Both the position numbers and the translations under genes were made by a program. A model generated the notes under the pieces. It worked only from the letters and a program-made list of their open reading frames with translations, was not told where the DNA came from and searched no databases. A stretch of DNA of 64,000 nucleotides from Bacteroidales bacterium (GTDB taxonomy: Bacteria > Bacteroidota > Bacteroidia > Bacteroidales > WCHB1-69), in NCBI GenBank assembly GCA_024400835.1, contig JAKSMC010000006.1:34455-98454 (forward strand), given 5' to 3'. This document shows positions 17,027-25,988 of this stretch, piece after piece (the first letter of the stretch is position 1; each line of letters begins with the position of its first letter).

Positions 17027-18189
17027 TGGCTGCAAAAAAATTAGCTTTCTTAAAAAAAATCGGCAAAGGACTTTTGCTGTTCGTCACCATACTGGCTGCT
17101 GGAGCACTGTTTTTCTCCTTCCTGGCCAAAATCACGCGTCCCACCTTTTCGCACGTCATCGCCTATTGTGGGTTGTTCTTCTACTACATCCTGCTGGTCA
17201 ATGCGGTGCTCACCGTCGTATGGCTCATTCTCGACTACCGTTGGGCGCTTGTTCCCGTAATTCCCATTCTACTCAACGTCAACAATATCGACCGACATTT
17301 CCAGCTGCGCGCCCAGGACAAGCCCGAAACGTGCGCCAACTGCATCAAGGTGATGAGTTACAACGCCCGCGTATTCGGCGTGTATGACGCCAACGACGAC
17401 GTCAAAAAGCGGCAAGCCAACAAGCGCACCGTCATGAACTTCTTCCGAAACGAGTGCCCTGACATTCTTTGTGTTCAGGAATATTTCTACGACAAAAGCG
17501 GCAAGTTGAAATTCAACACCACGGAGGAAGTGCTAAAAGCGCTGAATCTGCCTGACAACGAGCGCAACTACCGCCTTTACCTGAACAGTTCCTCCGGACC
17601 ACACGAATTCGGACTGGCCGTGTTCAGCCGCTACCGCATTGTCAACAGCGGATTGGTGGAGATGAGAGACAGCTCCAACAACAAGGCCATGTTCGTTGAC
17701 ATCCGCTACAATGGCGACACCCTGAGAGTTTACAACGTCCATTTGAAGTCCATGAGCCTCGGCAGCGAAGACTATGCCACTGGCAAAGCCGTACTGCACA
17801 ACGATATGAGCGACCCCGACATTGAGGAGAAGACAGCCAAATTGTACAACAAAATCACCTATGCTTTCGAGCAAAGGCAGTATCAGGCAATGAGCATCCG
17901 TGCGCACATCGACAGTTGCAGATTCCCTGTTATCATCTGCGGTGACTTCAACGACTCTCCCGCATCCTACAGCGCGCACAAAATCGGACACGGATTCAAA
18001 GACAGCTTCCGAAGCAGCGGCAAAGGTCTCGGAGCCACCTATTTCGGAGACGCTTTTCCCTCCTACCGCATCGACTACATCTTCCACGACAACCAATACA
18101 ATGACTTCGGCCATACCATCTGCAACGACATCAAAGTATCAGACCACCGGCCGATTTACACCTACATTTCCATCATCAATAAAAAATAA
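17026..18189 (+). CDS. membrane-anchored endonuclease/exonuclease/phosphatase-fold protein
   Basis: A 387-residue protein with two or three membrane segments in the first 90 residues and a metal-dependent EEP domain from about 105 to the end, facing the periplasm. Visible EEP motifs: KVMSYNARVF, CVQEYFY (metal-binding Glu), VYNVHLKS, CGDFNDSP and the final SDHRPIY. The fold includes nucleases, sphingomyelinases and inositol phosphatases; a lipid or phosphodiester substrate is possible, but not decided by sequence. Coupled to the rhomboid gene by the TAATG overlap, and 24 nt before the lipoprotein gene. Confidence 0.88.
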   Translation: MAAKKLAFLKKIGKGLLLFVTILAAGALFFSFLAKITRPTFSHVIAYCGLFFYYILLVNAVLTVVWLILDYRWALVPVIPILLNVNNIDRHFQLRAQDKPETCANCIKVMSYNARVFGVYDANDDVKKRQANKRTVMNFFRNECPDILCVQEYFYDKSGKLKFNTTEEVLKALNLPDNERNYRLYLNSSSGPHEFGLAVFSRYRIVNSGLVEMRDSSNNKAMFVDIRYNGDTLRVYNVHLKSMSLGSEDYATGKAVLHNDMSDPDIEEKTAKLYNKITYAFEQRQYQAMSIRAHIDSCRFPVIICGDFNDSPASYSAHKIGHGFKDSFRSSGKGLGATYFGDAFPSYRIDYIFHDNQYNDFGHTICNDIKVSDHRPIYTYISIINKK

Positions 18190-18213
18190 TCTTTCAACAA
18201 CATAGATTTCACC

Positions 18214-19317
18214 ATGCGCAGATTCGCCTCACTTCTGAACTTAGTCATCATCCTGGCATTTGGACTTACCGTCACCAGTTGCCACAACCGCACTAAATCC
18301 AATGACGAGAACCAACAGATAGCCTTAAACGAAGAAACCGTCACCGCATTTGCAAAAGACATCATCAAAGGTATTCAAAGCGGAGATGCAGAGGCGTTGA
18401 ACAAGGCGATTGACAAAGAGTACATCAAGCAGCTCGTATGCGAGAATTCCATTGTTTACAGCGGCTTCGATGTCGAAGGCGGCAAGGAGTATTTCGAAAA
18501 CTGCCTCAGATTAGGTGACCGCGCTGTGAATGCCGTCAATAACGGCGGGGACTATGCCTTCGTAAGATACTACGTCAAAGACAACCAGCATCATGTAATC
18601 ATGCGCGAATACTTGGATTTCACCGTCGATTTCACCGACTTCATCGTTGACACCGTCAAAGGCAAGTTGATGCTCAAAGACGGATTCCAATACAGCGCCG
18701 GCTGCAATTTGTCCAAAGACATTGAAAGCCGAATGCTGTACAACCTGATGCTGCAGACGAATCCGGAAAGCGACGTCAAATTCCTGCAGGAAGCCGACCA
18801 ACTGGCCCACACCAAGCAGTATGCCAAGTCGCTGAACGTCCTTAAAGAGCACAAAGACGCACTGAAAGACTACACCCAATACTATCAGCTCCTCATTGCC
18901 AACCTTTCCCAGTTGCCTGGAAATTTCACTGCCGAGTTGGACACCTACAAAGAGGATATCGACGCACGCACCCTATTGCTGCACAAACTGCTTTACCGCA
19001 CTTTCCAATTGGGCAGAAAGGACCAACAGATGTTAGCTGAATACGAAGATAACATCAATGCTTTGATAGACCACACCGGTGACGACCCCATCTATTTGTT
19101 CCTTTACGGGTACAAGGCCGAGAACGTCAACCGACAAGACGCCATCACCTGCTACAAGTCCGTGGAAAAGGCGATGCCGATGTTCTGGGATCTATGGGAG
19201 CGCGAACTGAGGTGTTACCAGCAGGAAGGCGACAGTGCCTCCTACAAAGCCTGTCTCGAGAAGGGCAAATCAGCATTCGCCCTCAGTGACGAGGAAATCA
19301 GGAAAATGAATCTCTAA
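18214..19317 (+). CDS. putative lipoprotein of unknown function
   Basis: A 367-residue protein with a lipoprotein signal (hydrophobic stretch then LTVTSC, Cys at about residue 26). I recognise no named domain. The first half (40-160) resembles small alpha+beta periplasmic modules with a conserved aromatic core (YAFVRYYVKDNQHHVIMREY); the second half (190-360) is helical and repeat-like, with tetratricopeptide character (LAHTKQYAKSLNVLKEH, IYLFLYGYKAENVNRQDAI). Last gene of the rhomboid operon, so it may act with those envelope proteins. Confidence 0.7.
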   Translation: MRRFASLLNLVIILAFGLTVTSCHNRTKSNDENQQIALNEETVTAFAKDIIKGIQSGDAEALNKAIDKEYIKQLVCENSIVYSGFDVEGGKEYFENCLRLGDRAVNAVNNGGDYAFVRYYVKDNQHHVIMREYLDFTVDFTDFIVDTVKGKLMLKDGFQYSAGCNLSKDIESRMLYNLMLQTNPESDVKFLQEADQLAHTKQYAKSLNVLKEHKDALKDYTQYYQLLIANLSQLPGNFTAELDTYKEDIDARTLLLHKLLYRTFQLGRKDQQMLAEYEDNINALIDHTGDDPIYLFLYGYKAENVNRQDAITCYKSVEKAMPMFWDLWERELRCYQQEGDSASYKACLEKGKSAFALSDEEIRKMNL

Positions 19318-19343
19318 TGGCACGGCGCAATGCCGCTGTCCGC

Positions 19344-20381
19344 CTAAATGTGCGTGATTAATTCGAGAATGAGCCTGTCCTCATTGCATTCGACATTCTT
19401 GCGGACGAAGTTCTTCTCATAGTTCAGACGAATGCCGGCGCGCACCGGTTTTTCCACAAAGATAAGCGTAACACCGGCGGTAATGCGCTGGCGGAACGGG
19501 TCCATAACGTATGCGCCATCCGTATTCACTTTGCCGTTGCAGTTCGGCGTAATCGCATCGTAGCGTGCTGAAATAGCGATATTGTCCAAGAACTTCTTAT
19601 TCAACGGGAACGCATAATAGAGGAACCCGTAAAAAGCATGTGTGGGATCAAAGTTTACTTGGTCGTACATCTTATAGATATACTCCGCTTCCATGTGCAG
19701 ATGAGCGATATCGTATGCCAGGCCGACATCGAAGTTGTGCATACGGAAAGCCTCAGGTTTGACACCGGCGTAGTTCAACGTCAGTTTGAAGTCTTTGAAA
19801 AATTCGAAAGTGCCACGAGCCACATAGTTCAGATGTTCCTGGAACTGCATCTGTTTGCTGAAGCCTGCGCCGTTGAAAACACCGACTTTGAGTTCGAAAG
19901 GAACCACTTTGTCCCATTTGTAGGCAACTACCGCGCCCACATCACTCCAGGCAGTAATCTTCGAAGTCAGGAAGGACTTGTCGGAAAAATAGTACTGATA
20001 AGGTGACAGCAGGTTCTCGCTACTGAACGGCATCTTGTCATAGCCAATCAACATGGACAGGCCCTTGACGGGTTTGAACTGTGCGAAGATAGCCACAGGA
20101 GAGAACTGACCGCCGTAGGTAAGGTCCACGAGCGCCATATAGGAGAACATCGGGTGGACACTGCCGCTGACGCCAATACGCGTATGTCGGAGTTCGAAAT
20201 GATGGGCATTCAACTGCGTATTGTACTCATAACGGCCGAGCACCGTTGCGGTAAACTTCGGGATATAGTCTTTCTTAGTGAAATGAGTTTGGGCCTTCTC
20301 TGCAGGCAGCGTATCAGTTTGCTGCGCACTCAGTCCGAAGGCAAGAAGCAGGAACGGGAGAATCAGGTAGAGTTTCTTCAT
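19344..20381 (-). CDS. outer-membrane beta-barrel, OprP/OprO-like porin
   Basis: A 345-residue secreted protein with signal peptide MKKLYLILPFLLLAFGLSAQ. From residue 40 on it shows alternating aromatic/polar strands typical of a barrel, with LRHTRIGVSGSVHPMFSYMALVDLTYGG and GLSMLIGYDKMPFSSENLLS near the N-terminal strands, the pattern of phosphate-selective porin O/P relatives. The end, LILELITHI, is hydrophobic but does not finish in a typical aromatic residue. Its ATG is 1 nt behind the sugar transferase stop, so it is in the same operon. The solute is not known; phosphate is only a family name. Confidence 0.75.
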   Translation of the reverse strand: MKKLYLILPFLLLAFGLSAQQTDTLPAEKAQTHFTKKDYIPKFTATVLGRYEYNTQLNAHHFELRHTRIGVSGSVHPMFSYMALVDLTYGGQFSPVAIFAQFKPVKGLSMLIGYDKMPFSSENLLSPYQYYFSDKSFLTSKITAWSDVGAVVAYKWDKVVPFELKVGVFNGAGFSKQMQFQEHLNYVARGTFEFFKDFKLTLNYAGVKPEAFRMHNFDVGLAYDIAHLHMEAEYIYKMYDQVNFDPTHAFYGFLYYAFPLNKKFLDNIAISARYDAITPNCNGKVNTDGAYVMDPFRQRITAGVTLIFVEKPVRAGIRLNYEKNFVRKNVECNEDRLILELITHI

Positions 20382-20382
20382 T

Positions 20383-20970
20383 CTATTTTAAAATAGCCAA
20401 AAATGTATTAAAAATCAAACGGATATCGCCCATCAGGGACTGTGTGGCGATATATTGCAAATTGAGGTCCAATTTTGCGGGCATGACCTCGTCGATATAA
20501 GTCTGCTCGGGATTGTCGGAGGCGGCAAGCACCTCATTCTCATGCACGTATTTGATGGAAGCCAGGTCGGTGAGGCCGGGGCGCACAGAGAGCACCTTCA
20601 TCTGTTCCGGAGTATATAAATCCACGTACTTGCGGACCTCCGGACGCGGGCCCACAATGCTCATATCGCCCTTGATGACGTTGAGCAGTTGCGGAAACTC
20701 GTCGATTTTGTATTTGCGGAGGAAATAACCCACGCGCGTAATGCGGCTGTCGCGTTCGCCCACAGTCAGCAAGCCCTTTTTGTCGGAACCCACCCGCATG
20801 GTACGGAATTTATAGAGAAAGAAGTCCTTGTTATCCTTCCCCACGCGCACCTGCTTGTAGAACACGCCGCCCTTGGATTCCATCGCGATAAGCAAAGCAA
20901 TGACAAGCCATACCGGCAACAGAACCAGCAACACGATGGAGGAACTGAGTATGTCTAATAAACGTTTCAA
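20383..20970 (-). CDS. undecaprenyl-phosphate sugar-1-phosphate transferase
   Basis: A 195-residue monotopic phosphoglycosyl transferase of the bacterial sugar transferase family, which puts the first sugar-1-phosphate on undecaprenyl phosphate for O-antigen, capsule or A-LPS-type glycans. It has the N-terminal re-entrant membrane helix ([20 protein letters not shown]), the catalytic-site segment KFRTMR, and the signatures [20 protein letters not shown] and [12 protein letters not shown]. It is the short WcaJ/PglC-like catalytic form without the extra N-terminal membrane domain. The start is TTG at 20970: an in-frame stop lies 12 nt upstream and no ATG fits. Operon with the GWxTD protein and porin. 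Confidence 0.93.
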   Translation of the reverse strand: MKRLLDILSSSIVLLVLLPVWLVIALLIAMESKGGVFYKQVRVGKDNKDFFLYKFRTMRVGSDKKGLLTVGERDSRITRVGYFLRKYKIDEFPQLLNVIKGDMSIVGPRPEVRKYVDLYTPEQMKVLSVRPGLTDLASIKYVHENEVLAASDNPEQTYIDEVMPAKLDLNLQYIATQSLMGDIRLIFNTFLAILK

Positions 20971-21019
20971 AAAATCAAGAATTTATAATAAAAAAATCAT
21001 CCCTTCATCCCTTCATCTC

Positions 21020-22483
21020 TCAGTGATATCTCCAATTCCCGTTAATGTCACCACCGTAGTAATCAAGGGGATCTGAGTTGTAGATATCATCCTGAGGTTG
21101 CAACTTCTTCACCAGCTTCATCTTCCAGTTCGGGTCATGGGTTTCGCCATACTTGTTGGTATGAAGAAGCTCGTAGTCATTGCCAACCAAAGAAGGATCA
21201 TAGAACACGAACTTGACATTGGTCTGGTCATCCAGATAGTAGTAATGCCAGATTTCATAAGGAACAGTCACAGGATCTGACGGAATTTCCTTAATGTCAT
21301 TAGGTTGGCCGTACTGCAGGTACACGCGACCGCGGTCGGTTTTATAACCTTTCACCTGCTTGCTGCCGAAACGTTCCTGCACGTAGGAAACCATCTTATT
21401 GTACTTATTCCACTCAGCCTCTGGGTCGTTCGGATTACGAGACAGCCAGAATGAGTAGAAATAGCGCTGCAGTTGGTCTGTCGGAATTTGCTTCATACGA
21501 TTATCGTAAAAGTCCCTTTCCACCGCAGTACTTATCGGGAAAAGAGATTGCACATAGCTTTCGAGCATCTTTCTATCCGTGATTTCAGTAACAAAAGTAT
21601 TCTCCACCGACACATTGTCGTACCTGGAAACATCCAGCTTCACAGAAGGGTTGCTCTTTTGGAAGAAGAGTTTGTTGAGCAGAATCAGACTGTCTTTCTC
21701 ATTGTAAAGTTCTACCACGAGATTGTAGTTGCCGGAAGGCAAGGCAAAGACGTTGAACTGATCGATCACCAGCACCACATCATCTGTCTTGAGTGACTTC
21801 GTAACGATGTCGTTGGGCAGAGCCACCAGTTTGTTTTCCGAATTCTCAATAAAGCACTTAGCCTTAAGAGGCTTATCCGCTCCCATGATGTTCTTTGTAT
21901 TATAAACTTCCAAAGCAAAAGGAAGGACATACTGTTTTTCAGGCACGAAATTATAATAAAGCGGTGGCAGGTAGTAACCATATTTAATATACATGCCAGG
22001 GGCAATCGGGGCGGACATTTCCTGATAGAGGGAAATACGGGAAGAGGAAATCTTATCTTCCGGGAAATTGAGCAGGATACGGTCGATGTACTTCAGCTCA
22101 ACGGAATCACGATTTCTATCCTTCAGATAGAAATTCAGGAAATAGTCGCCATTGGGAACTGGCAGATTCTGGATATCGGCAAAATCCGGGAATTCCATAT
22201 TGGCCGTATCTGCGAACTCGTCAGAAGCGAGAATGTAGTGCAAAGATTTAATGACGGAATCACCCTTGGCAACATCCACGCGGACTTCCACTTCGGCACT
22301 GTATTTGCCATTGTCACCTTTGACATACTGTACGGAGTTGCCGCCCACAATGAAGGTGAATTCGATATATGGCTGCATCTTATGGTTGCAGTAGGCCTTA
22401 TGGCTGATGAAGGCCTTCATGTTTTGGGCAGAAGCCACGCACACCAGCAGGCATGCAACGAAAAGCAAGGATAATTTCTTCAT
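21020..22483 (-). CDS. GWxTD domain-containing secreted protein
   Basis: A 487-residue protein with signal peptide MKKLSLLFVACLLVCVASAQ. The C-terminal 130 residues form the GWxTD domain, seen as KGYKTDRGRVYLQYGQPNDI with IWHYYYL following (the motif reads G-Y-K-T-D here). The N-terminal 330 residues are beta-rich and probably fold as two or three Ig-like modules (EVEVRVDVAKGDSVIKSLHY). GWxTD proteins are common in Bacteroidota and Acidobacteriota and their job is unknown; an envelope role is inferred. It lies 59 nt after glyS, with a palindromic repeat between them, and before the sugar transferase. Confidence 0.85.
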   Translation of the reverse strand: MKKLSLLFVACLLVCVASAQNMKAFISHKAYCNHKMQPYIEFTFIVGGNSVQYVKGDNGKYSAEVEVRVDVAKGDSVIKSLHYILASDEFADTANMEFPDFADIQNLPVPNGDYFLNFYLKDRNRDSVELKYIDRILLNFPEDKISSSRISLYQEMSAPIAPGMYIKYGYYLPPLYYNFVPEKQYVLPFALEVYNTKNIMGADKPLKAKCFIENSENKLVALPNDIVTKSLKTDDVVLVIDQFNVFALPSGNYNLVVELYNEKDSLILLNKLFFQKSNPSVKLDVSRYDNVSVENTFVTEITDRKMLESYVQSLFPISTAVERDFYDNRMKQIPTDQLQRYFYSFWLSRNPNDPEAEWNKYNKMVSYVQERFGSKQVKGYKTDRGRVYLQYGQPNDIKEIPSDPVTVPYEIWHYYYLDDQTNVKFVFYDPSLVGNDYELLHTNKYGETHDPNWKMKLVKKLQPQDDIYNSDPLDYYGGDINGNWRYH

Positions 22484-22502
22484 AATGTATTTATAATATT
22501 AT

Positions 22503-22532
22503 AGTAGAGACGCGAAGTGTCGCGTCCCTACT
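22503..22532. repeat. palindromic repeat (GACGCGA family), glyS-GWxTD spacer
   Basis: AGTAGAGACGCGA and TCGCGTCCCTACT form a 13-bp stem (one mismatch) around a 4-nt loop. A related hairpin with the same GACGCGA core is at 63594-63611. It sits inside the operon and could affect read-through or mRNA stability. Confidence 0.65.
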
Positions 22533-22542
22533 GAATAATGTC

Positions 22543-24057
22543 TTATCTCAATTTCTTTGAAATCTCATCAACCAAAGAATCAATTGGGAGACGATATTGG
22601 GCCATCGAGTCACGTTCACGAACGGTCACGGTGTTGTCTTCCTTAGTCTGGTTGTCGATAGTGATGCAGAACGGTGTGCCGATAGCATCCTGACGGCGGT
22701 AGCGGCGGCCGATTGCGTCTTTGTCCTCATACTGAACCATGAATTCTCTCTTCAGTTTGTCAAAGATCTCCTGACCGATTTCCGGAAGACCGTCTTTCTT
22801 AACCAGAGGAAGAACGGCCACTTTGTACGGAGCCAACTTAGCCGGAAGTCTCAGGACCACACGGGTGGAGCCGTCTTCGAGTGTTTCTTCTGTATAAGCA
22901 TTACTGAACACAGCCAAGAACATACGGTCAACGCCGATAGAGGTTTCAATGACATACGGGACGTAGTTCTCATTCTCTTCAGGATCGAAATAGCGGAGTT
23001 TCTTGCCGGAGAATTTCTCATGCTGAGAGAGGTCGAAATTGGTACGGGAGTGAATGCCTTCGAGTTCTTTGAAGCCGAACGGGAATTTGAATTCGATATC
23101 GGTAGCGGCATTAGCATAGTGAGCCAATTTTTCATGATCGTGGAAGCGATAGTTTTCCGGAGCAATGCCGAGGTCGGTATGCCATTGCAGACGGGTCTGT
23201 TTCCAATAGTCGAACCACTTGAGTTCCTCACCGGGTTTGACGAAGAACTGCATTTCCATCTGTTCGAACTCGCGCATACGGAAGATGAACTGGCGGGCCA
23301 CGATTTCGTTACGGAAGGCCTTGCCAATCTGAGCGATGCCGAACGGCAGTTTCATACGGCCCGTTTTATAGATGTTCAGGAAGTTGACGAAAATGCCCTG
23401 AGCCGTTTCCGGACGAAGGTAAATAGTGTCAGCGCCTTCGGAAACGGAGCCCAACTTAGTGGCAAACATAAGGTTGAACTGGCGGACATCCGTCCAGTTG
23501 CGTGTGCCGGAGATCGGGCATACAATGCCGAGTTCTTCAATAAGTGCTTTCAAGCCAGCGAGGTCGTTGGCATTCATCAGTTCGGCGAAGCGAGCCGTGA
23601 TGTCATCAATCTGCTTTTGATATTGCAGGACACGGCCGTTGGTCTCGCGAAACATCTTCTCATCGAAGTTCTCGAAACGCTTTTTGGCCTTTTCAACCTC
23701 CTTGTTAATCTTATCTTCAATCTTCTGAATATGGTCTTCGATAAGCACATCGGCACGATAGCGTTTTTTGGAGTCCTTGTTGTCAATCAAAGGATCGTTG
23801 AAAGCGTCAACGTGGCCGGAAGCCTTCCAAATGGTGGGGTGCATGAATATACAGCTGTCCAAGCCCACGATGTTTTCGTGATATTGAACCATGGATTTCC
23901 ACCAGTATTGTTTGATATTGTTCTTCAGTTCGACACCGTTTTGACCATAGTCATAGACAGCACCCAAACCGTCGTAAATTTCGCTTGAAGGGAAAATGAA
24001 GCCATACTCTTTAGCATGGGCAATGATCTGTTTAAATCTTTCTTCGTTGTTTGCCAT
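22543..24057 (-). CDS. glyS: glycine--tRNA ligase (homodimeric class II)
   Basis: A 504-residue class II aminoacyl-tRNA synthetase charging tRNA-Gly, of the alpha2 bacterial/eukaryotic type. Visible: motif region GFIFPSSEIYDGLGAVYDYG at the start, LRPETAQGIFVNF, FRNEIVARQFIFRMREFEQMEMQFF (motif 2), GVDRMFLAVF (motif 3) and the anticodon-binding domain from about residue 400 (KLAPYKVAVLPL). It starts only 2 nt after the porT stop codon, which implies tight co-expression. Confidence 0.97.
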   Translation of the reverse strand: MANNEERFKQIIAHAKEYGFIFPSSEIYDGLGAVYDYGQNGVELKNNIKQYWWKSMVQYHENIVGLDSCIFMHPTIWKASGHVDAFNDPLIDNKDSKKRYRADVLIEDHIQKIEDKINKEVEKAKKRFENFDEKMFRETNGRVLQYQKQIDDITARFAELMNANDLAGLKALIEELGIVCPISGTRNWTDVRQFNLMFATKLGSVSEGADTIYLRPETAQGIFVNFLNIYKTGRMKLPFGIAQIGKAFRNEIVARQFIFRMREFEQMEMQFFVKPGEELKWFDYWKQTRLQWHTDLGIAPENYRFHDHEKLAHYANAATDIEFKFPFGFKELEGIHSRTNFDLSQHEKFSGKKLRYFDPEENENYVPYVIETSIGVDRMFLAVFSNAYTEETLEDGSTRVVLRLPAKLAPYKVAVLPLVKKDGLPEIGQEIFDKLKREFMVQYEDKDAIGRRYRRQDAIGTPFCITIDNQTKEDNTVTVRERDSMAQYRLPIDSLVDEISKKLR

Positions 24058-24059
24058 AA

Positions 24060-24797
24060 TTATTCAAAAGTAAAAGATATCATTAACATTTTTGATTTCA
24101 GGGAATTGATTGTAGTGGCATGGATATCTTGGTCAGCCACAAGCATGTTGCGGAGTCCGAAGCCCATTTTCAATTCCGTTGAAAACTTGAAATAGGTGCA
24201 ATAGAAATCGAATCCCACGCCTGCCAGAGCTTGGAAGTCGTGCGGATAGAGGCGCAAGACATAGCCCGTATTGTTCTGATGTTTCTTGGCGATAGACGTC
24301 AGGTCGAGGCCATACTGAGCGCCGGCCAGCACATAAGCGCGGACATTGTTCATCATACGGGAGGACTTGAGTTTCACCATCAGTGGCAGGTCCATATAGA
24401 CGGCACCGGCCGCAGCACCCTCCTTCGGGTTTGTATTCTGGTGATACTGGCCTCTGATATTGTCATTGTACACCACGCTTCTATCGATAAAAGACAGCGT
24501 CGGGATGAAACGCAGATCAAAATATTTGCCCATGCGCAAATCCGTGACGATGCCCAAGTTGAATCCGCTGTAGCCGCGGGTGTTGATAATATCCAACGTA
24601 TCCTGCAGATTGTGGTCTGCCGTAGAGGATATCATGAAATCCGATTGATTATAGCCAATCAGGAATCCGAAATGGAAAAGTTTTTTATCGTATTTCAGAA
24701 GATTTGGTACACCAAATGCTCCAGAAGACTGTGCGCATGCTATTGAGCCGCTCAGGGCCAACAGCACAACCAGCCATAGTTTCTTAAGATGTTTCAT
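24060..24797 (-). CDS. porT: type IX secretion outer-membrane protein PorT
   Basis: A 245-residue outer-membrane barrel protein needed for the type IX secretion system. The chosen ATG gives a signal peptide (MKHLKKLWLVVLLALSGSIACAQ); a longer frame upstream has no signal. Family marks: HFGFLIGYNQSDFMI, GFNLGIVTDLRMGKYFDLRF, PTLSFIDRSVVY, VYMDLPLMVKLKSSRMMN and AGVGFDFYCTYFKFSTELKM. The eight-strand barrel pattern is complete. The window carries at least four T9SS cargo proteins, consistent with a working system, though porK, L, M, N, sov and porV are not here. Placed between a PfkB kinase (47 nt) and glyS (2 nt). Confidence 0.88.
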   Translation of the reverse strand: MKHLKKLWLVVLLALSGSIACAQSSGAFGVPNLLKYDKKLFHFGFLIGYNQSDFMISSTADHNLQDTLDIINTRGYSGFNLGIVTDLRMGKYFDLRFIPTLSFIDRSVVYNDNIRGQYHQNTNPKEGAAAGAVYMDLPLMVKLKSSRMMNNVRAYVLAGAQYGLDLTSIAKKHQNNTGYVLRLYPHDFQALAGVGFDFYCTYFKFSTELKMGFGLRNMLVADQDIHATTINSLKSKMLMISFTFE

Positions 24798-24844
24798 ATA
24801 GTTTCTAATTGAGAGACTTCCCAAACGAACAAATCTGAAAAATA

Positions 24845-25861
24845 TTATTCGTTGGGAGCCGTGCTCTTCTTCACAATTTCGCTTTTGAGTGTACCACAAT
24901 TTACAGGAACGACCCCGACATATTCACAGACCAAACCACCAGCCAGATTGGAAGCGAGGCAAGTATTCTCAATAGTTTCGTTATTCAACAAATAGAGGGT
25001 AGCAACGGAAATCACCGTGTCACCGGCACCTGAGACGTCACTGACTCTGCGTTTGAAAGCCTCCTGATGATAGAACTTATCCGTCTTGCTGTCATAGAAC
25101 GCAATACCTTTGGCAGACATTGTAATCATCATCTTGTCGATGTTCTTTTCGACAGAGAATTTCTTAACCAGAGCATGGATTTCATCCAGTTTCAATTCGA
25201 TGTTTTCCTCGATATTGAGGCCGGCGGCCAGTTCCTTCAAATTAGGTTTGAAGAGATTGACATTGGAATAGTTGTTGAAATTACGTTTTTTCGGGTCAAC
25301 GGCCACGAAGATGTTCTTAGCCTTTGCGAAGCCGATGATTTCTTCAATCAGTTCTTTGGAGAAGAGGCCTTTGTCATAGTCTTCGAAAATCATCGCATCG
25401 ATGTGCTGATGTTCGATGATCTGTTCCACGGTGGTGATGAACTGTCTTTTTTCTCTTTCCTTGAGTTGTTCGTCTCTTTCGTCATCCACGCGGACGATAT
25501 GGGCATTGTTACCGATAATTCTGTACTTGATTGTGGTTTTTCTGCCATACATGGGCACCAAGCCGACGGCATCCAAATCGCAGTCCTCCATAAGGTCATA
25601 GAAGACCTTGGCCTTGTTATCGCTACCGATAACGGAGCAGAGGATAGGCGTTGCGCCCAGAGATTTGAGGTTCAGCGCCACATTGGCTGCACCGCCCAGT
25701 CTGTAATTTCTATTTTGAGCATTGACGATGGGTACTGGAGCCTCGGGACTGATTCTGGTCACTTTGCCAGTAATATAACAGTCAATCATCACATCACCAA
25801 TGACTAATACATTTGCATTGTTAAATTGTTCGAAAGTCTTATTGACATTTTCTATATCCAT
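24845..25861 (-). CDS. PfkB-family sugar kinase, heptose-7-phosphate kinase (RfaE1) type
   Basis: A 338-residue ribokinase-fold enzyme resembling the kinase half of HldE (RfaE domain I), which makes D-glycero-beta-D-manno-heptose 1,7-bisphosphate for lipopolysaccharide core. Marks: VLVIGDVMIDCYITGKVTRI, SPEAPVPIV, YRLGGAANVALNLKSLGA, the DPKKRNF segment and the catalytic D281 in SGAGDT. The cytidylyltransferase half of HldE is absent. The ATG at 25861 (MDIENVNK) fits the family and lies 22 nt behind a -7 box; the longer frame upstream crosses the promoter. First gene of the porT-glyS operon. Exact sugar not proved. Confidence 0.82.
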   Translation of the reverse strand: MDIENVNKTFEQFNNANVLVIGDVMIDCYITGKVTRISPEAPVPIVNAQNRNYRLGGAANVALNLKSLGATPILCSVIGSDNKAKVFYDLMEDCDLDAVGLVPMYGRKTTIKYRIIGNNAHIVRVDDERDEQLKEREKRQFITTVEQIIEHQHIDAMIFEDYDKGLFSKELIEEIIGFAKAKNIFVAVDPKKRNFNNYSNVNLFKPNLKELAAGLNIEENIELKLDEIHALVKKFSVEKNIDKMMITMSAKGIAFYDSKTDKFYHQEAFKRRVSDVSGAGDTVISVATLYLLNNETIENTCLASNLAGGLVCEYVGVVPVNCGTLKSEIVKKSTAPNE

Positions 25862-25883
25862 AGTACAATTTTTTAAGAGGCGG

Positions 25884-25891
25884 CAAAAATA
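25884..25891 (-). promoter_or_regulatory. -7 promoter box of the kinase-porT-glyS operon
   Basis: Minus-strand TATTTTTG followed by CCGCC; 22 nt before the ATG at 25861 and directly after a terminator. Confidence 0.6.
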
Positions 25892-25892
25892 C

Positions 25893-25924
25893 AAAAAAAA
25901 GTGATGAGTTTCCAGACCCATCAC
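25893..25924 (-). terminator. terminator downstream of the Dus gene
   Basis: On the minus strand GTGATG and CATCAC pair around a 12-nt loop and are followed by eight T. It separates the Dus transcript from the kinase promoter, which begins immediately after it. Confidence 0.6.
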
Positions 25925-25988
25925 AAGTGTTTTTAAAGCAATTTCCAACTAAATCACACAAAGCCGAAAAGCCCTTCGTCAGGGGGAT

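Noticed and set aside
22597..23988. A 463-codon plus-strand frame antisense to glyS, and similar long frames antisense to tsf, nadB and mtaB.
   Set aside because: Antisense shadows produced by codon bias; the minus-strand genes are clear and no promoter or start supports the others.
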